64,000 bases of DNA from assembly GCF_014042355.1 (NCBI RefSeq), contig NZ_JACEZU010000011.1, forward strand, positions 62,001 to 126,000. Direction: 5' to 3'. This document shows, piece after piece, positions 36,736 through 48,114 of this stretch. Source of the DNA: Rugamonas apoptosis (GTDB lineage: Bacteria > Pseudomonadota > Gammaproteobacteria > Burkholderiales > Burkholderiaceae_D). Below the pieces are notes generated by a model. That model worked only from the letters and a program-made list of their open reading frames with translations, was not told the origin of the DNA and ran no database searches. Both the position numbers and the translations under genes were made by a program. How positions within the stretch are numbered: the stretch's first letter is position 1; the number at the start of each line of letters is the position of its first letter.

Positions 36736-36770
36736 GAAAAAACCTGCCGCGGACAATGTCGCGGCAGGTT
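36736..36770 (-). terminator. rho-independent terminator of the acyl-CoA dehydrogenase operon
   Basis: On the minus strand AACCTGCCGCG (36770-36760) pairs perfectly with CGCGGCAGGTT (36751-36741) and runs into T residues (to 36737). It lies 28 bases after the dehydrogenase stop. Confidence 0.9.
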
Positions 36771-36798
36771 TCAGTTCAATCCCAGCGTGTGGCGCTGC

Positions 36799-38589
36799 TT
36801 AGAACTGGTCTTCCGTCAGTGCCAGCACGCCGGCGCTGCCTTCGACGATGGCGCTGCGCAGGCCGGAGGATTGCGACAGGATGTGGTCGGCGAAGAAGCG
36901 CGCTGTGACGATCTTGGCCTGGTAGAAGCTGGCGTCGCCTTCCTTGGCGTCCAGTTTCTGCTTGGCGATCAGCGCGGCGCGCGCCATCTGCCAGCCTGCC
37001 ACCACGATACCGGCCAGCTTCAGGTACAGCACGCTGCCCGCGAACACGCCTTTGATGTCGCTCTTCATGTTGTTGACCACGTACTCGACCACGGCTTCCA
37101 GGTCCTTGCTGCCAGCGGCCAGGTGCTTGGCGATGGCCTGGAATTCCGCGCCGCCTTGCTCCGCCAGTTGCGCTTCCGTGGCGCGGATCTGGGCGATGAT
37201 GGCCTTGGCCACGGCGCCGCCGTCACGCACGGTCTTGCGGCCCACCAGGTCGTTGGCCTGGATCGCGGTGGTGCCTTCGTAGATGGTCAGGATCTTGACA
37301 TCGCGGTAGTGCTGCGCGGCGCCCGTCTCTTCGATGAAGCCCATGCCGCCGTGCACTTGCACGCCGTCGCGGGTCACGTCCTGCGCCATTTCCGTCGACC
37401 AGCCCTTGATCAGCGGGACCAGGAATTCATAGGTGGCCAGGTTGGCGGCGCGCACGGCCGCATCCGGATGGTTGTGCGCGATATCGCTCAGGCCCGCGCC
37501 CACGTAGGCCAGCGCGCGCGCCGCCTCGATCTGCGAACGCATAGCCATCAGCATGCGGCGCACGTCCGGATGGTGGATGATGGAGACAGGACCGGCCGAA
37601 CCGGCCAGGTCGCGCGACTGCACGCGGTCCTTGGCGAAGGCCACGGCGCGCTGGTACGAGCGCTCGGCCACGCCGATGCCCTGCAGGCCGACGCCGAAGC
37701 GGGCCGCGTTCATCATGATGAACATGTATTCCAGGCCGCGGTTCTCTTCACCGACCAGGGTGCCGATGGCGCCGCCGTTGTCGCCGAATTGCAGCACGGC
37801 CGTGGGGCTGGCCTTGATGCCCAGCTTGTGTTCGATCGAGACGCAGTGCGCGTCGTTGCGCGCGCCCAGCGAGCCGTCCGCGTTGACCAGGAACTTGGGC
37901 ACGATGAACAGCGAGATACCTTTCACGCCCGGAGGCGCGTCCGGCGTGCGGGCCAGCACCAGGTGCACGATGTTCTCGGCCATGTCGTGTTCACCGTACG
38001 TGATGAAGATCTTGGTGCCGAACACTTTGTAGGTGCCGTCGCCCTGGGGCACGGCGCGGCTGCGCACGGCGGCCAGGTCGGAACCGGCTTGCGGCTCGGT
38101 CAGGTTCATGGTGCCGGTCCATTTGCCCGACACCAGGTTTTCCAGGTAGATGGCTTTCTGCTCGTCGCTGCCGGCCGTCAGCAGCGCTTCGATGGCGCCA
38201 TCCGTCAGCAGCGGGCACAGGGCGAACGACACGTTCGACGAGTTCAGCATCTCGATGCAAGGGGTAGCCAGCAGCTTGGGCAAGCCCTGGCCGCCGAATT
38301 CCACCGGGTGCTGCACGCCCTGCCAGCCAGCTTCACCGAAGGCCTTGAAGGCTTCCTTGAAACCCTTGGTGGTGGTGACCTGGCCATCGTGCCAGTAGCT
38401 CGGCTCTTTGTCGCCGGGATTGTTCAGGGGGGCGACCACATTGGCGCAGAACTTCGCGTTCTCTTCCAGCACGGCTTCGGCCGTGTCCGGGGTGGCATCT
38501 TCATTGCCAGGCAGTGCGTTCACGGCGGCCAGGTCGGCCAGTTCGTTCATCACGAACAGCATGTCTTTTACGGGGGCTTGATACGGCAT
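36799..38589 (-). CDS. acyl-CoA dehydrogenase
   Basis: A 596-residue FAD enzyme of the long acyl-CoA dehydrogenase class with an extra C-terminal domain, as in DmdC/FadE-like proteins. It oxidises an acyl-CoA and passes electrons to ETF. NLTEPQAGSDLAAVRSRA (FAD/substrate loop), FITYGEHDM and ILTIYEGTTAIQANDLVGRK, holding the catalytic Glu of the YEGT type, are visible. The ATG at 38589 is used (MPYQAPVKDML). It is the third gene of an etfB-etfA-acd operon, 89 bp after etfA. The chain-length preference is not evident. Confidence 0.92.
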   Translation of the reverse strand: MPYQAPVKDMLFVMNELADLAAVNALPGNEDATPDTAEAVLEENAKFCANVVAPLNNPGDKEPSYWHDGQVTTTKGFKEAFKAFGEAGWQGVQHPVEFGGQGLPKLLATPCIEMLNSSNVSFALCPLLTDGAIEALLTAGSDEQKAIYLENLVSGKWTGTMNLTEPQAGSDLAAVRSRAVPQGDGTYKVFGTKIFITYGEHDMAENIVHLVLARTPDAPPGVKGISLFIVPKFLVNADGSLGARNDAHCVSIEHKLGIKASPTAVLQFGDNGGAIGTLVGEENRGLEYMFIMMNAARFGVGLQGIGVAERSYQRAVAFAKDRVQSRDLAGSAGPVSIIHHPDVRRMLMAMRSQIEAARALAYVGAGLSDIAHNHPDAAVRAANLATYEFLVPLIKGWSTEMAQDVTRDGVQVHGGMGFIEETGAAQHYRDVKILTIYEGTTAIQANDLVGRKTVRDGGAVAKAIIAQIRATEAQLAEQGGAEFQAIAKHLAAGSKDLEAVVEYVVNNMKSDIKGVFAGSVLYLKLAGIVVAGWQMARAALIAKQKLDAKEGDASFYQAKIVTARFFADHILSQSSGLRSAIVEGSAGVLALTEDQF

Positions 38590-38678
38590 CTTCCATTCTC
38601 CAAGAAAAAGGCCACGGCGGCCCGGCGTGTGTGCCGGAGCCAGCGTGGCCTGGTGATCCAATCTAGGCGCTAAACGTA

Positions 38679-39611
38679 TCAGCCCAGTTCTGCGACCAGT
38701 TGTGGTACCACTTCGAACAGGTCGCCAACGATGCCGTAATCAGCCACGGAGAAGATCGGTGCTTCTGGATCTTTGTTGATGGCGACGATGGTCTTCGAGT
38801 CCTTCATGCCAGCCAAGTGCTGGATGGCGCCCGAGATACCGACGGCGATGTACAGGGTCGGCGCGACGATCTTGCCGGTCTGGCCCACTTGCCAGTCGTT
38901 CGGCACGTAGCCAGCATCGACGGCGGCGCGCGAAGCACCCATGGCGGCGCCCAGCTTGTCGGCCAGCGGTTCCAGGATCTTGAACGCTTCGCCCGAGCCC
39001 ATGCCGCGGCCACCGGAAACGATGACTTTGGCGGCGGTCAGTTCAGGACGATCCGACTTGGCCAGTTCGCGGCCCACGAAGGCCGACTTGCCCAGGTCGC
39101 CAACGGCGGCCACGGTGTCGATGGCGGCCGAACCGCCGGTGGCGGCAGCGGCGTCAAAGCCGGTGGTACGCACGGTGATGACTTTCACCTTGTCGCCCGA
39201 CTGCACGGTGGCGATGGCGTTACCGGCGTAGATAGGACGCTCGAAGGTGTCTGGCGAGTCGACCTTGGTGATTTCCGAGATCTGGGCCACGTCCAGCTTG
39301 GCGGCCACGCGTGGGGCGATGTTCTTGCCGTAGGCGGTCGCTGGAGCCAGGATGTGGCTGTAGGCGCCGGCCAGGGCCAGTACTTGCTCGGCCACGTTTT
39401 CGGCCAGGCCGTCGGCGAAGTGTGGCGCGTCGGCCAGGATCACTTTCGATACGCCGGCGATCTGCGCGGCGGCGGCGGCCGCGGCGGCGGCGTTGGCGCC
39501 GGCGACCAGGACGTGCACGTCACCACCGCACTGGGCGGCTGCGGTGACGGTGTGGTGGGTGCTGCCTTTCAGGCTAGCGTTGTCGTGTTCAGCGATAACT
39601 AATGCGACCAT
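38679..39611 (-). CDS. etfA: electron transfer flavoprotein alpha subunit
   Basis: A 310-residue EtfA/FixB subunit that binds FAD and passes electrons from acyl-CoA dehydrogenases to ETF-ubiquinone oxidoreductase. The C-terminal FAD domain has VSGGRGMGSGEAF, QVGQTGKIVAPTLYIAVGIS and GAIQHLAGMKDSKTIVAINK. It lies 36 bp after etfB and upstream of an acyl-CoA dehydrogenase. Confidence 0.97.
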   Translation of the reverse strand: MVALVIAEHDNASLKGSTHHTVTAAAQCGGDVHVLVAGANAAAAAAAAAQIAGVSKVILADAPHFADGLAENVAEQVLALAGAYSHILAPATAYGKNIAPRVAAKLDVAQISEITKVDSPDTFERPIYAGNAIATVQSGDKVKVITVRTTGFDAAAATGGSAAIDTVAAVGDLGKSAFVGRELAKSDRPELTAAKVIVSGGRGMGSGEAFKILEPLADKLGAAMGASRAAVDAGYVPNDWQVGQTGKIVAPTLYIAVGISGAIQHLAGMKDSKTIVAINKDPEAPIFSVADYGIVGDLFEVVPQLVAELG

Positions 39612-39647
39612 GATTCTTCCTCAAAAATGTGAACGGCCAGGCCGCGC

Positions 39648-40397
39648 TTAGATAACTTTGGCTTCGGTGCGCAGTTTTGCGACCAGGGTGGCGACGTCCG
39701 GTACCTTGATGCCGGCCGAACGCTTGGCTGGCTCGGCCACTTTCAGGGTCTTCAGACGGGGTGCCACGTCCACGCCCAGGTCTTCCGGCTTGACGGTGTC
39801 CAGCGGCTTTTTCTTGGCCTTCATGATGTTCGGCAACGTCACGTAGCGCGGCTCGTTCAGGCGCAGGTCGGTGGTGACGATGGCTGGCAGGGTCAGCGAC
39901 AGGGTTTCCAGGCCGCCGTCCACTTCACGGGTCACGATGGCTTTGCCGTCTTCCAGCACCACTTTCGAGGCGAAGGTCGCTTGTGGCCAGCCCAGCAGGG
40001 CTGCCAGCATCTGGCCGGTCTGGTTGGAGTCGTCGTCGATGGCTTGCTTGCCCAGGATGATCAGCTGTGGCTGTTCCTTGTCGGCCAGCGCCTTGAGCAG
40101 CTTGGCCACGCCCAGCGGCTCCAGTTCAACCGCCGTTTCCACCAGGATGCCACGGTCGGCGCCGATGGCCATACCGGTGCGCAGGGTTTCCTGGCACTGG
40201 GTCACGCCGCACGACACGGCCACCACTTCGGTGACTTTGCCCGCTTCCTTCAGGCGCACGGCCTCTTCGATCGCGATCTCATCGAATGGGTTCATCGACA
40301 TTTTGACGTTGGCGATATCGACGCCGCTGCCGTCGGATTTGACGCGCACTTTGACGTTGTAGTCGACCACGCGTTTGACGGGTACCAAGACTTTCAT
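39648..40397 (-). CDS. etfB: electron transfer flavoprotein beta subunit
   Basis: A 249-residue EtfB/FixA subunit that binds AMP and docks with dehydrogenases. MKVLVPVKRVVDYNVKVRVK, NPFDEIAIEEAVRLKE, GKQAIDDDSNQTGQMLAALL and the recognition-loop segment DLRLNEPRYVTLPNIMKAKK are typical. It is first in the operon. A TATAAT and a perfect 12-bp palindrome lie upstream. Confidence 0.97.
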   Translation of the reverse strand: MKVLVPVKRVVDYNVKVRVKSDGSGVDIANVKMSMNPFDEIAIEEAVRLKEAGKVTEVVAVSCGVTQCQETLRTGMAIGADRGILVETAVELEPLGVAKLLKALADKEQPQLIILGKQAIDDDSNQTGQMLAALLGWPQATFASKVVLEDGKAIVTREVDGGLETLSLTLPAIVTTDLRLNEPRYVTLPNIMKAKKKPLDTVKPEDLGVDVAPRLKTLKVAEPAKRSAGIKVPDVATLVAKLRTEAKVI

Positions 40398-40447
40398 AGC
40401 TGTGCCTTTGGGAAAAATAAAGAGTAACGGAACCTAAGTAGGGGAAG

Positions 40448-40495
40448 ATTATAAGAGAAATTTTCCGCCTAAACTAAATTTAAGCACGATCGTGC
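40448..40495 (-). promoter_or_regulatory. putative promoter and palindromic operator of the etf operon
   Basis: On the minus strand a TATAAT occupies 40453-40448, about 50 bases before the etfB start. Upstream of it, GCACGATCGTGC at 40484-40495 is a perfect 12-bp palindrome. Fatty-acid oxidation genes are often controlled by TetR-type repressors that bind such palindromes, so this may be one. The -35 box is poor. Confidence 0.45.
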
Positions 40496-40605
40496 GATTT
40501 TTTGCTAGTACAAAGCATCTAAAAAAGACATTTACTGCTAAAACATTTCCGAGGGAGTAAGCACCGGGTAAGGTTGGCTGGCCCGGTTGCATGGGAAACA
40601 ACGAA

Positions 40606-40863
40606 TTACTTACGACGCATCAGGAACACGAATTCCCGGCCATTCTGCACATGCGACAGCAAGGCATTGCCAGTCTGCTTGGCAAAAGCCTGGAAATCGC
40701 GCACGGAACCGGGGTCGGTGGCCATGATGCGCAACACTTCACCACTCTGGAGCTCGGCCAGTGCCTTCTTGGCCTTCAGGATCGGCAGCGGGCAATTGAG
40801 GCCCCGCGCGTCGAGCTCTTTGTGAAATTCCATGATCTCGTGTTCAAGTAGTGTGTCAGTCAT
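40606..40863 (-). CDS. TusA/SirA/YedF-family sulfurtransferase-like protein
   Basis: An 85-residue protein with the family signature ELDARGLNCPLPILKAKKAL, where Cys in the CPxP motif carries persulfide. TusA-like proteins relay sulfur for tRNA thiolation or molybdenum-cofactor work; YedF members have less clear roles. Starts at 40863 (ATGACTGAC), 40869 or 40902 are possible and the conserved part begins later, so the N-terminus is uncertain. It stands alone between the etf operon and alaS. Confidence 0.85.
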   Translation of the reverse strand: MTDTLLEHEIMEFHKELDARGLNCPLPILKAKKALAELQSGEVLRIMATDPGSVRDFQAFAKQTGNALLSHVQNGREFVFLMRRK

Positions 40864-41025
40864 TGCCATCCCGCTTCCAAATATTCCGCTGGTTTCAGAC
40901 ATACTACCCCAAAATAGTGCGTTTGACGCGCTGCACCAAAATAGTTCATATACCGTTGTATGCTCACAACGAGAAATTCAGCGTGGTAACGGCCCGCACC
41001 GGGGCGCGGGCCGCATAGACGCTTA

Positions 41026-43635
<2,610 letters not shown>

Positions 43636-43747
43636 GTCGGTTGGCAGTGGTGGCTGGCATGTGCAAAGGGTTGATTATACGTGAAGAAATGGCCGGCAAA
43701 TACCTGCCGGTGTTGGCGATGGCCTCTAGGCGGGCTGGATAGCCCGC

Positions 43748-44500
43748 TCAGGCGAAGGCTGGCCCGATCAGGTCGATGCGGTCGGTGCAGAAGCCGTCCA
43801 CGCCCCAGGCCAGGATTTCCCGCGCCCGTTCGGGGCTGTTGACGGTGTAGCAGAACAGCCCCAGCCCCGCCGCCTTGACGGCCAGCGCCAGCGCCGGCGT
43901 CAGGTGCTTGTGGTTGGTGTGGATGGCGACGGCGCCCAGCGCGGCGGCCTGGGCTTGCCAGTCGTCGGGCATGGAGTCGAACAGGCAGCCGCGCGGCAGG
44001 GCCGGCACGGCGTCGCGCGCGGCGGCCAGCGCCGCCATGCTAAATGAGGACAACAGCGGCAGCCCGGCCGGGTCGCCGGCCGCCAGCGCATCGGTGAACA
44101 GGTCGCGCGTGGCCTCGGCCACCCAGCGCCCGGTGGCCGCGTCAAAACCGGCCGCCGGTTTGATCTCGATGTTCATCCAGATGCGCTGCGCCTGGCAGTA
44201 CTCGGCGAACTGGGTGAAAGTCGGCACCGGCTCGCCCCGGAATTCCGGTCCGAACCAGGCGCCCGCGTCCAGCCGCGCCAGGTCGGCCGCGTCGGTCGTG
44301 GGCACGCTGCCCAGGCCGGGTACGGTGCGGCCGAACTGTTCATCGTGCATCACCATGCCGACGCCGTCGCGCGCCAGCATGACGTCGAATTCCACGGCCC
44401 GGAAGCCGTAAGCCAGGCCGCAGCGCAAGGCGGCGATGGTGTTTTCCGGCGCCAGCGTGCCGCCGCCCCGGTGCGCAACGATTTTAGGATAAGGCCACAT
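43748..44500 (-). CDS. glycerophosphodiester phosphodiesterase (UgpQ-like)
   Basis: A 250-residue GDPD-family enzyme that cleaves glycerophosphodiesters to glycerol-3-phosphate and an alcohol. It has AHRGGGTLAPENTIAALR (catalytic His), VEFDVMLARDG (metal-binding Glu/Asp), MVMHDEQFGRT (second His) and the closing WGVDGFCTDR. With no signal peptide it should be cytoplasmic, like UgpQ. It is monocistronic in this region. Confidence 0.92.
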   Translation of the reverse strand: MWPYPKIVAHRGGGTLAPENTIAALRCGLAYGFRAVEFDVMLARDGVGMVMHDEQFGRTVPGLGSVPTTDAADLARLDAGAWFGPEFRGEPVPTFTQFAEYCQAQRIWMNIEIKPAAGFDAATGRWVAEATRDLFTDALAAGDPAGLPLLSSFSMAALAAARDAVPALPRGCLFDSMPDDWQAQAAALGAVAIHTNHKHLTPALALAVKAAGLGLFCYTVNSPERAREILAWGVDGFCTDRIDLIGPAFA

Positions 44501-44641
44501 GGCAACCGCCTCGAAAAGATTGTTCTTTTCAACCTTACCATGCTTGCCTTGGGCACGGCGGAAAATGACCGTGCCGCTACCACGCCAAAGGATTTCCTTG
44601 TCAAAAATGCACCATATTGGTGCGCTTTTACGCCGCCAATA

Positions 44642-44968
44642 TTAATGCAACTGGTGTTTCAGCTCCGACAATTCATGGTGCATGTGATTGACGGCGCTTT
44701 TCATTTGCTGCGTCAGGTCGGCGCCGCTGCTGCATACGCGCTTGGCGCGGTCGCCCAGTTGTTCCAGGTCGTCCACCATTTGACGGATGCGGCGCTCATC
44801 GTTGGACTGGATCACGTTCTTCGCCATGTCGGCCTGCTTGTCCAGGCGCTCAATGCAGTCGCGCAGTTCGCCCGGCACGTTGCGCTCGGCCGAGCACGCT
44901 TGTGACGCCTGGCCTATCGCATGTTCCACACTGCTGAACCGCCGTTGAATTTCATTCGCTTGCAGCAT
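44642..44968 (-). CDS. small helical hypothetical protein
   Basis: A 108-residue soluble protein starting at the ATG at 44968, with GGAGGAAACC at good spacing. It is almost all predicted helix, with heptad-like stretches (CIERLDKQADMAKNVIQ and RIRQMVDDLEQLGDRAKRVC), two internal Cys and a His-rich end (NHMHHELSELKHQLH). It may form a coiled coil. I do not recognise it; similar small proteins occur as hypotheticals in Oxalobacteraceae. Confidence 0.65.
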   Translation of the reverse strand: MLQANEIQRRFSSVEHAIGQASQACSAERNVPGELRDCIERLDKQADMAKNVIQSNDERRIRQMVDDLEQLGDRAKRVCSSGADLTQQMKSAVNHMHHELSELKHQLH

Positions 44969-45108
44969 GATGGTTTCCTCCAAAGTAAGTCGCACGCACA
45001 ATGCGCACGTCACCATTGGAGGCGCGAGCGGGTAGGCTGGTTCCATCATGGCGTTTGAGCCGGCACAAGCACGCCTATGGCGGCCTACGCTACAACGCAG
45101 GACTCGCA

Positions 45109-45900
45109 TCAGCCGCCGCACGCGGGCAAGGTCAGCGCCTGCAACACCTCGCCCCGCTCCGACTGCACAAAGGCACTCACGCCCAGCTTGCCTGCGACGG
45201 CGCCTGACGGCAACGGCAGCGTGCGGGTGACGGTCGCCATGTTGACACCGGCTTTGTCACCTGACGACAAGGGCACAGGCGCCAGCCAGGTGCGCACCAC
45301 GTGGTCGTGACGCAACAGGCGGCCGCTGTTTTCTCCGGCCGTTACCTTGCTGGCCAGCCCGCTTTCCACCAGCGCCACAAACAGCTTGCCAGCGTGGGCC
45401 GCGCTGGCGTTGACTTCCACCGGCAAGCCCGCCGCACTCGCCTGCCCCAGCGTGATGCGGATCTCGGCCTGCGCCGGCTGGGCGTTGATGCGCTTGACGG
45501 CGGCCGGTACACCGCCCGACCAGCGGTCCACGCCGCCGCGCAGTTCCTGCCCGGCCACAAACAGTTCCGGGGTATAGACGGTGCGCGAACCAGCTAGCTT
45601 CGTCAGCCAACGCTGGCGCTCGCTGTAGGCTGCTTGCGAGAACGGGTCTTTCCAGCCGATGTCGTTCCAGTAATCGACGTGCAACGCCAGCAGCACGGCC
45701 TGCGCCGGGGTGACGCCCGCCGCGCGCAAGCCGCTGATGTACTGGTCGGCCGGCGGGCAACTGCTGCAGCCTTCCGACGTGTACAACTCCAGCAGCGCGA
45801 CCCGGTAGGCGGGGCTATGGGCACTGCAACTATTGGCGGCCAACACGGGCGCGACGTTCAGCGCTGCGGCGGCGCTCAGGCTCAGGATCAACTGTTTCAT
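45109..45900 (-). CDS. DUF1223 secreted thioredoxin-like protein
   Basis: A 263-residue secreted protein of DUF1223. The ATG at 45900 begins a signal peptide cut near LAA-NSC. ALLELYTSEGCSSCPPADQ carries the CxxC of a thioredoxin-like fold, and ALHVDYWNDIGWKDPFS is characteristic of the family. A C-terminal beta domain follows. A periplasmic redox function is likely but unproven. Confidence 0.85.
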   Translation of the reverse strand: MKQLILSLSAAAALNVAPVLAANSCSAHSPAYRVALLELYTSEGCSSCPPADQYISGLRAAGVTPAQAVLLALHVDYWNDIGWKDPFSQAAYSERQRWLTKLAGSRTVYTPELFVAGQELRGGVDRWSGGVPAAVKRINAQPAQAEIRITLGQASAAGLPVEVNASAAHAGKLFVALVESGLASKVTAGENSGRLLRHDHVVRTWLAPVPLSSGDKAGVNMATVTRTLPLPSGAVAGKLGVSAFVQSERGEVLQALTLPACGG

Positions 45901-46043
45901 GGCGTCTCCAATTGGTACGATATGTCCTGTTGGTCGGGCGGCCGGGGCCAACCTGACAGTACCTTGCGAAAAATTATTACAAACGCAAAACATATCGAAA
46001 AACTAAGTTACCATGCTCAACCTCTTCCATCCACTCCTATCGC

Positions 46044-46706
46044 ATGGACGACCTCGCATCGCGCGCTGCCCGCCACTGGCCTGGCTTGTTGCTGACAGCG
46101 CTGATCCACATCGCACTGCTGTACGCCATGTGGCGCCAACTGCCCGACCGGCCCGCAAGCCGGGTGGCCGATGGGCGCCCTGCCATCCAATGGCTGTTGC
46201 CGCTCGCGCCGCATGCGGCCCCCGCGCAACTCGTGCCGCAGCGCCCCGCGTCCCGCACCGCCGTCGCGGTGACGAGCACACCCGCACCCGCACAACCTGA
46301 GCGGCCCATCGCGACCGCATCGCCAACAACGCCAGTCCAGCCGCAGGCGATCACGCCGCCCGAACAGGCGCCGCCGGAGCCGGACTTCGGTCCGGCACGC
46401 CCCAGCGCGGCCGACATCATGCGCCGCGCGCGAAGCGACATCGCCGGCATCGACCAGCAGTTGCGCAAGGAGTTTCCATTACAGGGAAATGCGTCACCAC
46501 CGGACGGCGTGCAGGCCCGGCTGGCACGCGGCATCAACGCCGCGCATGAGGCGGTCGGCCCCAAGTGGTATGAGGGTGCGAAGATAGTGGAGCTGAGCCA
46601 GCCCGACAGCAAGAAACGCGTCTACAAGATCATGACGGCGCTGGTCACGTATTGCTTCACCCAGTACGAAGACGGGCGCAAGGCTTATACCAGCTGCCCA
46701 GGCTAG
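46044..46706 (+). CDS. membrane-anchored proline-rich protein
   Basis: A 220-residue protein with an N-terminal membrane helix (GLLLTALIHIALLYAMW), a long Pro/Ala/Thr-rich stretch (about 60-115) and a C-terminal globular domain with two Cys (VTYCFTQYEDGRKAYTSCPG). The plan of one helix and a proline-rich spacer recalls TonB or TolA, but the C-terminal domain is not a recognisable TonB domain. It should span the periplasm. It is convergent with the MFS gene. Function is unknown. Confidence 0.62.
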   Translation: MDDLASRAARHWPGLLLTALIHIALLYAMWRQLPDRPASRVADGRPAIQWLLPLAPHAAPAQLVPQRPASRTAVAVTSTPAPAQPERPIATASPTTPVQPQAITPPEQAPPEPDFGPARPSAADIMRRARSDIAGIDQQLRKEFPLQGNASPPDGVQARLARGINAAHEAVGPKWYEGAKIVELSQPDSKKRVYKIMTALVTYCFTQYEDGRKAYTSCPG

Positions 46707-46756
46707 CGTCACGTACGCGCCACGTCTGCACAATCCGGCGCTAGCGCCACGTTTGC

Positions 46757-48058
46757 TCAGCCCGCCGCCAGTGCCGTCGCGGTTGGCGCCAGCGGCGTCA
46801 CCTGGCGCAGGCGCAGCGCGATCAGCAGCGCCACGCCGAGTGCAGCGCCCAGGACAGCCACCACGCCCGGCCAGCCGCCCCGCGCCCACACCACGCCGGT
46901 GGCGGAACCGATCACGCTGGAACCCATATAGTAGAAGAACAGGTACAGCGCGGAAGCGAGCGCCCGTGGCGCGGTGGCGCGCCGGCCCACCCAGCTGCTG
47001 GCCACGGAATGGGTGGCGAAAAAGCCGAATGAGAACAGCGCCACACCGGCCACGATCAGCGGCAGCGCTTGGGACAAGGTCAACAGCAAGCCGGCCAGCA
47101 TCAGCGCCATCACGCGCCACAGTACGCCACGCCGCCCCAGCCGGTCGGCCAGTCGTCCCGCCCACACGGAACTGTAGATGCCCAGCAGGTACAGCAGGGA
47201 GATGAAACCCACCGTGGTCTGGCTGAGCCCATACGGCGCCGCCAGCAGCCGATAGGCGATGTAATTGTACAGGCTGACGAAGCTGCCCATCAGCAGGAAG
47301 GCCAGCGCGAACAGCAGCGGCAAGCCGGCATCCGTCAGGTGCAGGCGGCAGCCATCGCGCATGGCGCGCCAGCCGCTGCGCGCGGGGGCGAAGTGGCGCG
47401 AGGCGGGCAGGCTGCGCCAGAAATCCCAGGCCGCCGCCAGGCCGGCCACGCCCATCACGGCCAGCGCCACCCGCCACGAGAAATAATCACTCAGCAGCGA
47501 CGTGAGTAAGCGCCCGCTCATGCCGCCGAACGCGCTGCCGCTGATGTACAGCCCCATGGACAGGCCCAGCGATGCCGGTTCGATTTCCTCGCCCAGGTAA
47601 GCCATGGCGACGGCCGGCATGCCGCCCAGCGCCAGCCCCAGCATGGCGCGCAGCACCAGCAGTTGCGGATAGTTCTGGGCCAGCGCGCACAGTACGGTGA
47701 GCGCGGCCGCCAGCGCCATGGCCGTCACCATCATCGGCTTGCGGCCCAGCCGCTCGGACAGGGCGCTGGAGGCCAGCAGCGAAAACGCCAGCGCGGCCGT
47801 CGACAACGACAGCGTCAGGCTGCTTTGCGCCGGAGTGAGCGCAAACTGGTGCGATAACACGGGCATCAACGGTTGTACGCAATACAACAGCGCGAAACTG
47901 GAAAAGCCGCCGAAGAACAGCGCCCGGTTGGTGCGCCGGAAGGCCGGCGTGCCGCCGGCGATGCGGGAAGAATCAGAGGCGGCTGCTGCTGGGGCGGAGG
48001 CGGAGGCGGACATGATGGCCTTGAGCTGGAACAATGCATCCATCTTAGGATTGCTCAT
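46757..48058 (-). CDS. MFS transporter, YnfM type
   Basis: A 433-residue major-facilitator protein with about twelve helices. The motif-A loop SERLGRKPMMV and the DRLGRRG counterpart in the second half (LADRLGRRGVLWR) are visible. The composition and the divergent LysR gene resemble the E. coli ynfM/ynfL pair. The first 40 residues are low-complexity (SASASAPAAAASDSS), so translation may start later, for example at MSASASAP. The substrate is not known. Confidence 0.83.
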   Translation of the reverse strand: MSNPKMDALFQLKAIMSASASAPAAAASDSSRIAGGTPAFRRTNRALFFGGFSSFALLYCVQPLMPVLSHQFALTPAQSSLTLSLSTAALAFSLLASSALSERLGRKPMMVTAMALAAALTVLCALAQNYPQLLVLRAMLGLALGGMPAVAMAYLGEEIEPASLGLSMGLYISGSAFGGMSGRLLTSLLSDYFSWRVALAVMGVAGLAAAWDFWRSLPASRHFAPARSGWRAMRDGCRLHLTDAGLPLLFALAFLLMGSFVSLYNYIAYRLLAAPYGLSQTTVGFISLLYLLGIYSSVWAGRLADRLGRRGVLWRVMALMLAGLLLTLSQALPLIVAGVALFSFGFFATHSVASSWVGRRATAPRALASALYLFFYYMGSSVIGSATGVVWARGGWPGVVAVLGAALGVALLIALRLRQVTPLAPTATALAAG

Positions 48059-48114
48059 TCATATAGTCCAATATATATTTAAGGCGTTACTAATATATAG
48101 AAACGATTACTGGA
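48059..48114. promoter_or_regulatory. divergent promoter/operator region of the MFS and LysR genes
   Basis: A 56-base, strongly AT-rich gap containing two copies of AATATATA (48070-48077 and 48092-48099), 22 bp apart. LysR proteins bind AT-rich inverted repeats between divergent genes, so this is the likely binding region. Confidence 0.5.

Noticed and set aside
36715..38673. 652-codon plus-strand frame opposite the acyl-CoA dehydrogenase
   Set aside because: The dehydrogenase has complete family motifs; the opposite frame is rich in His, Gly and Arg with no recognisable protein.
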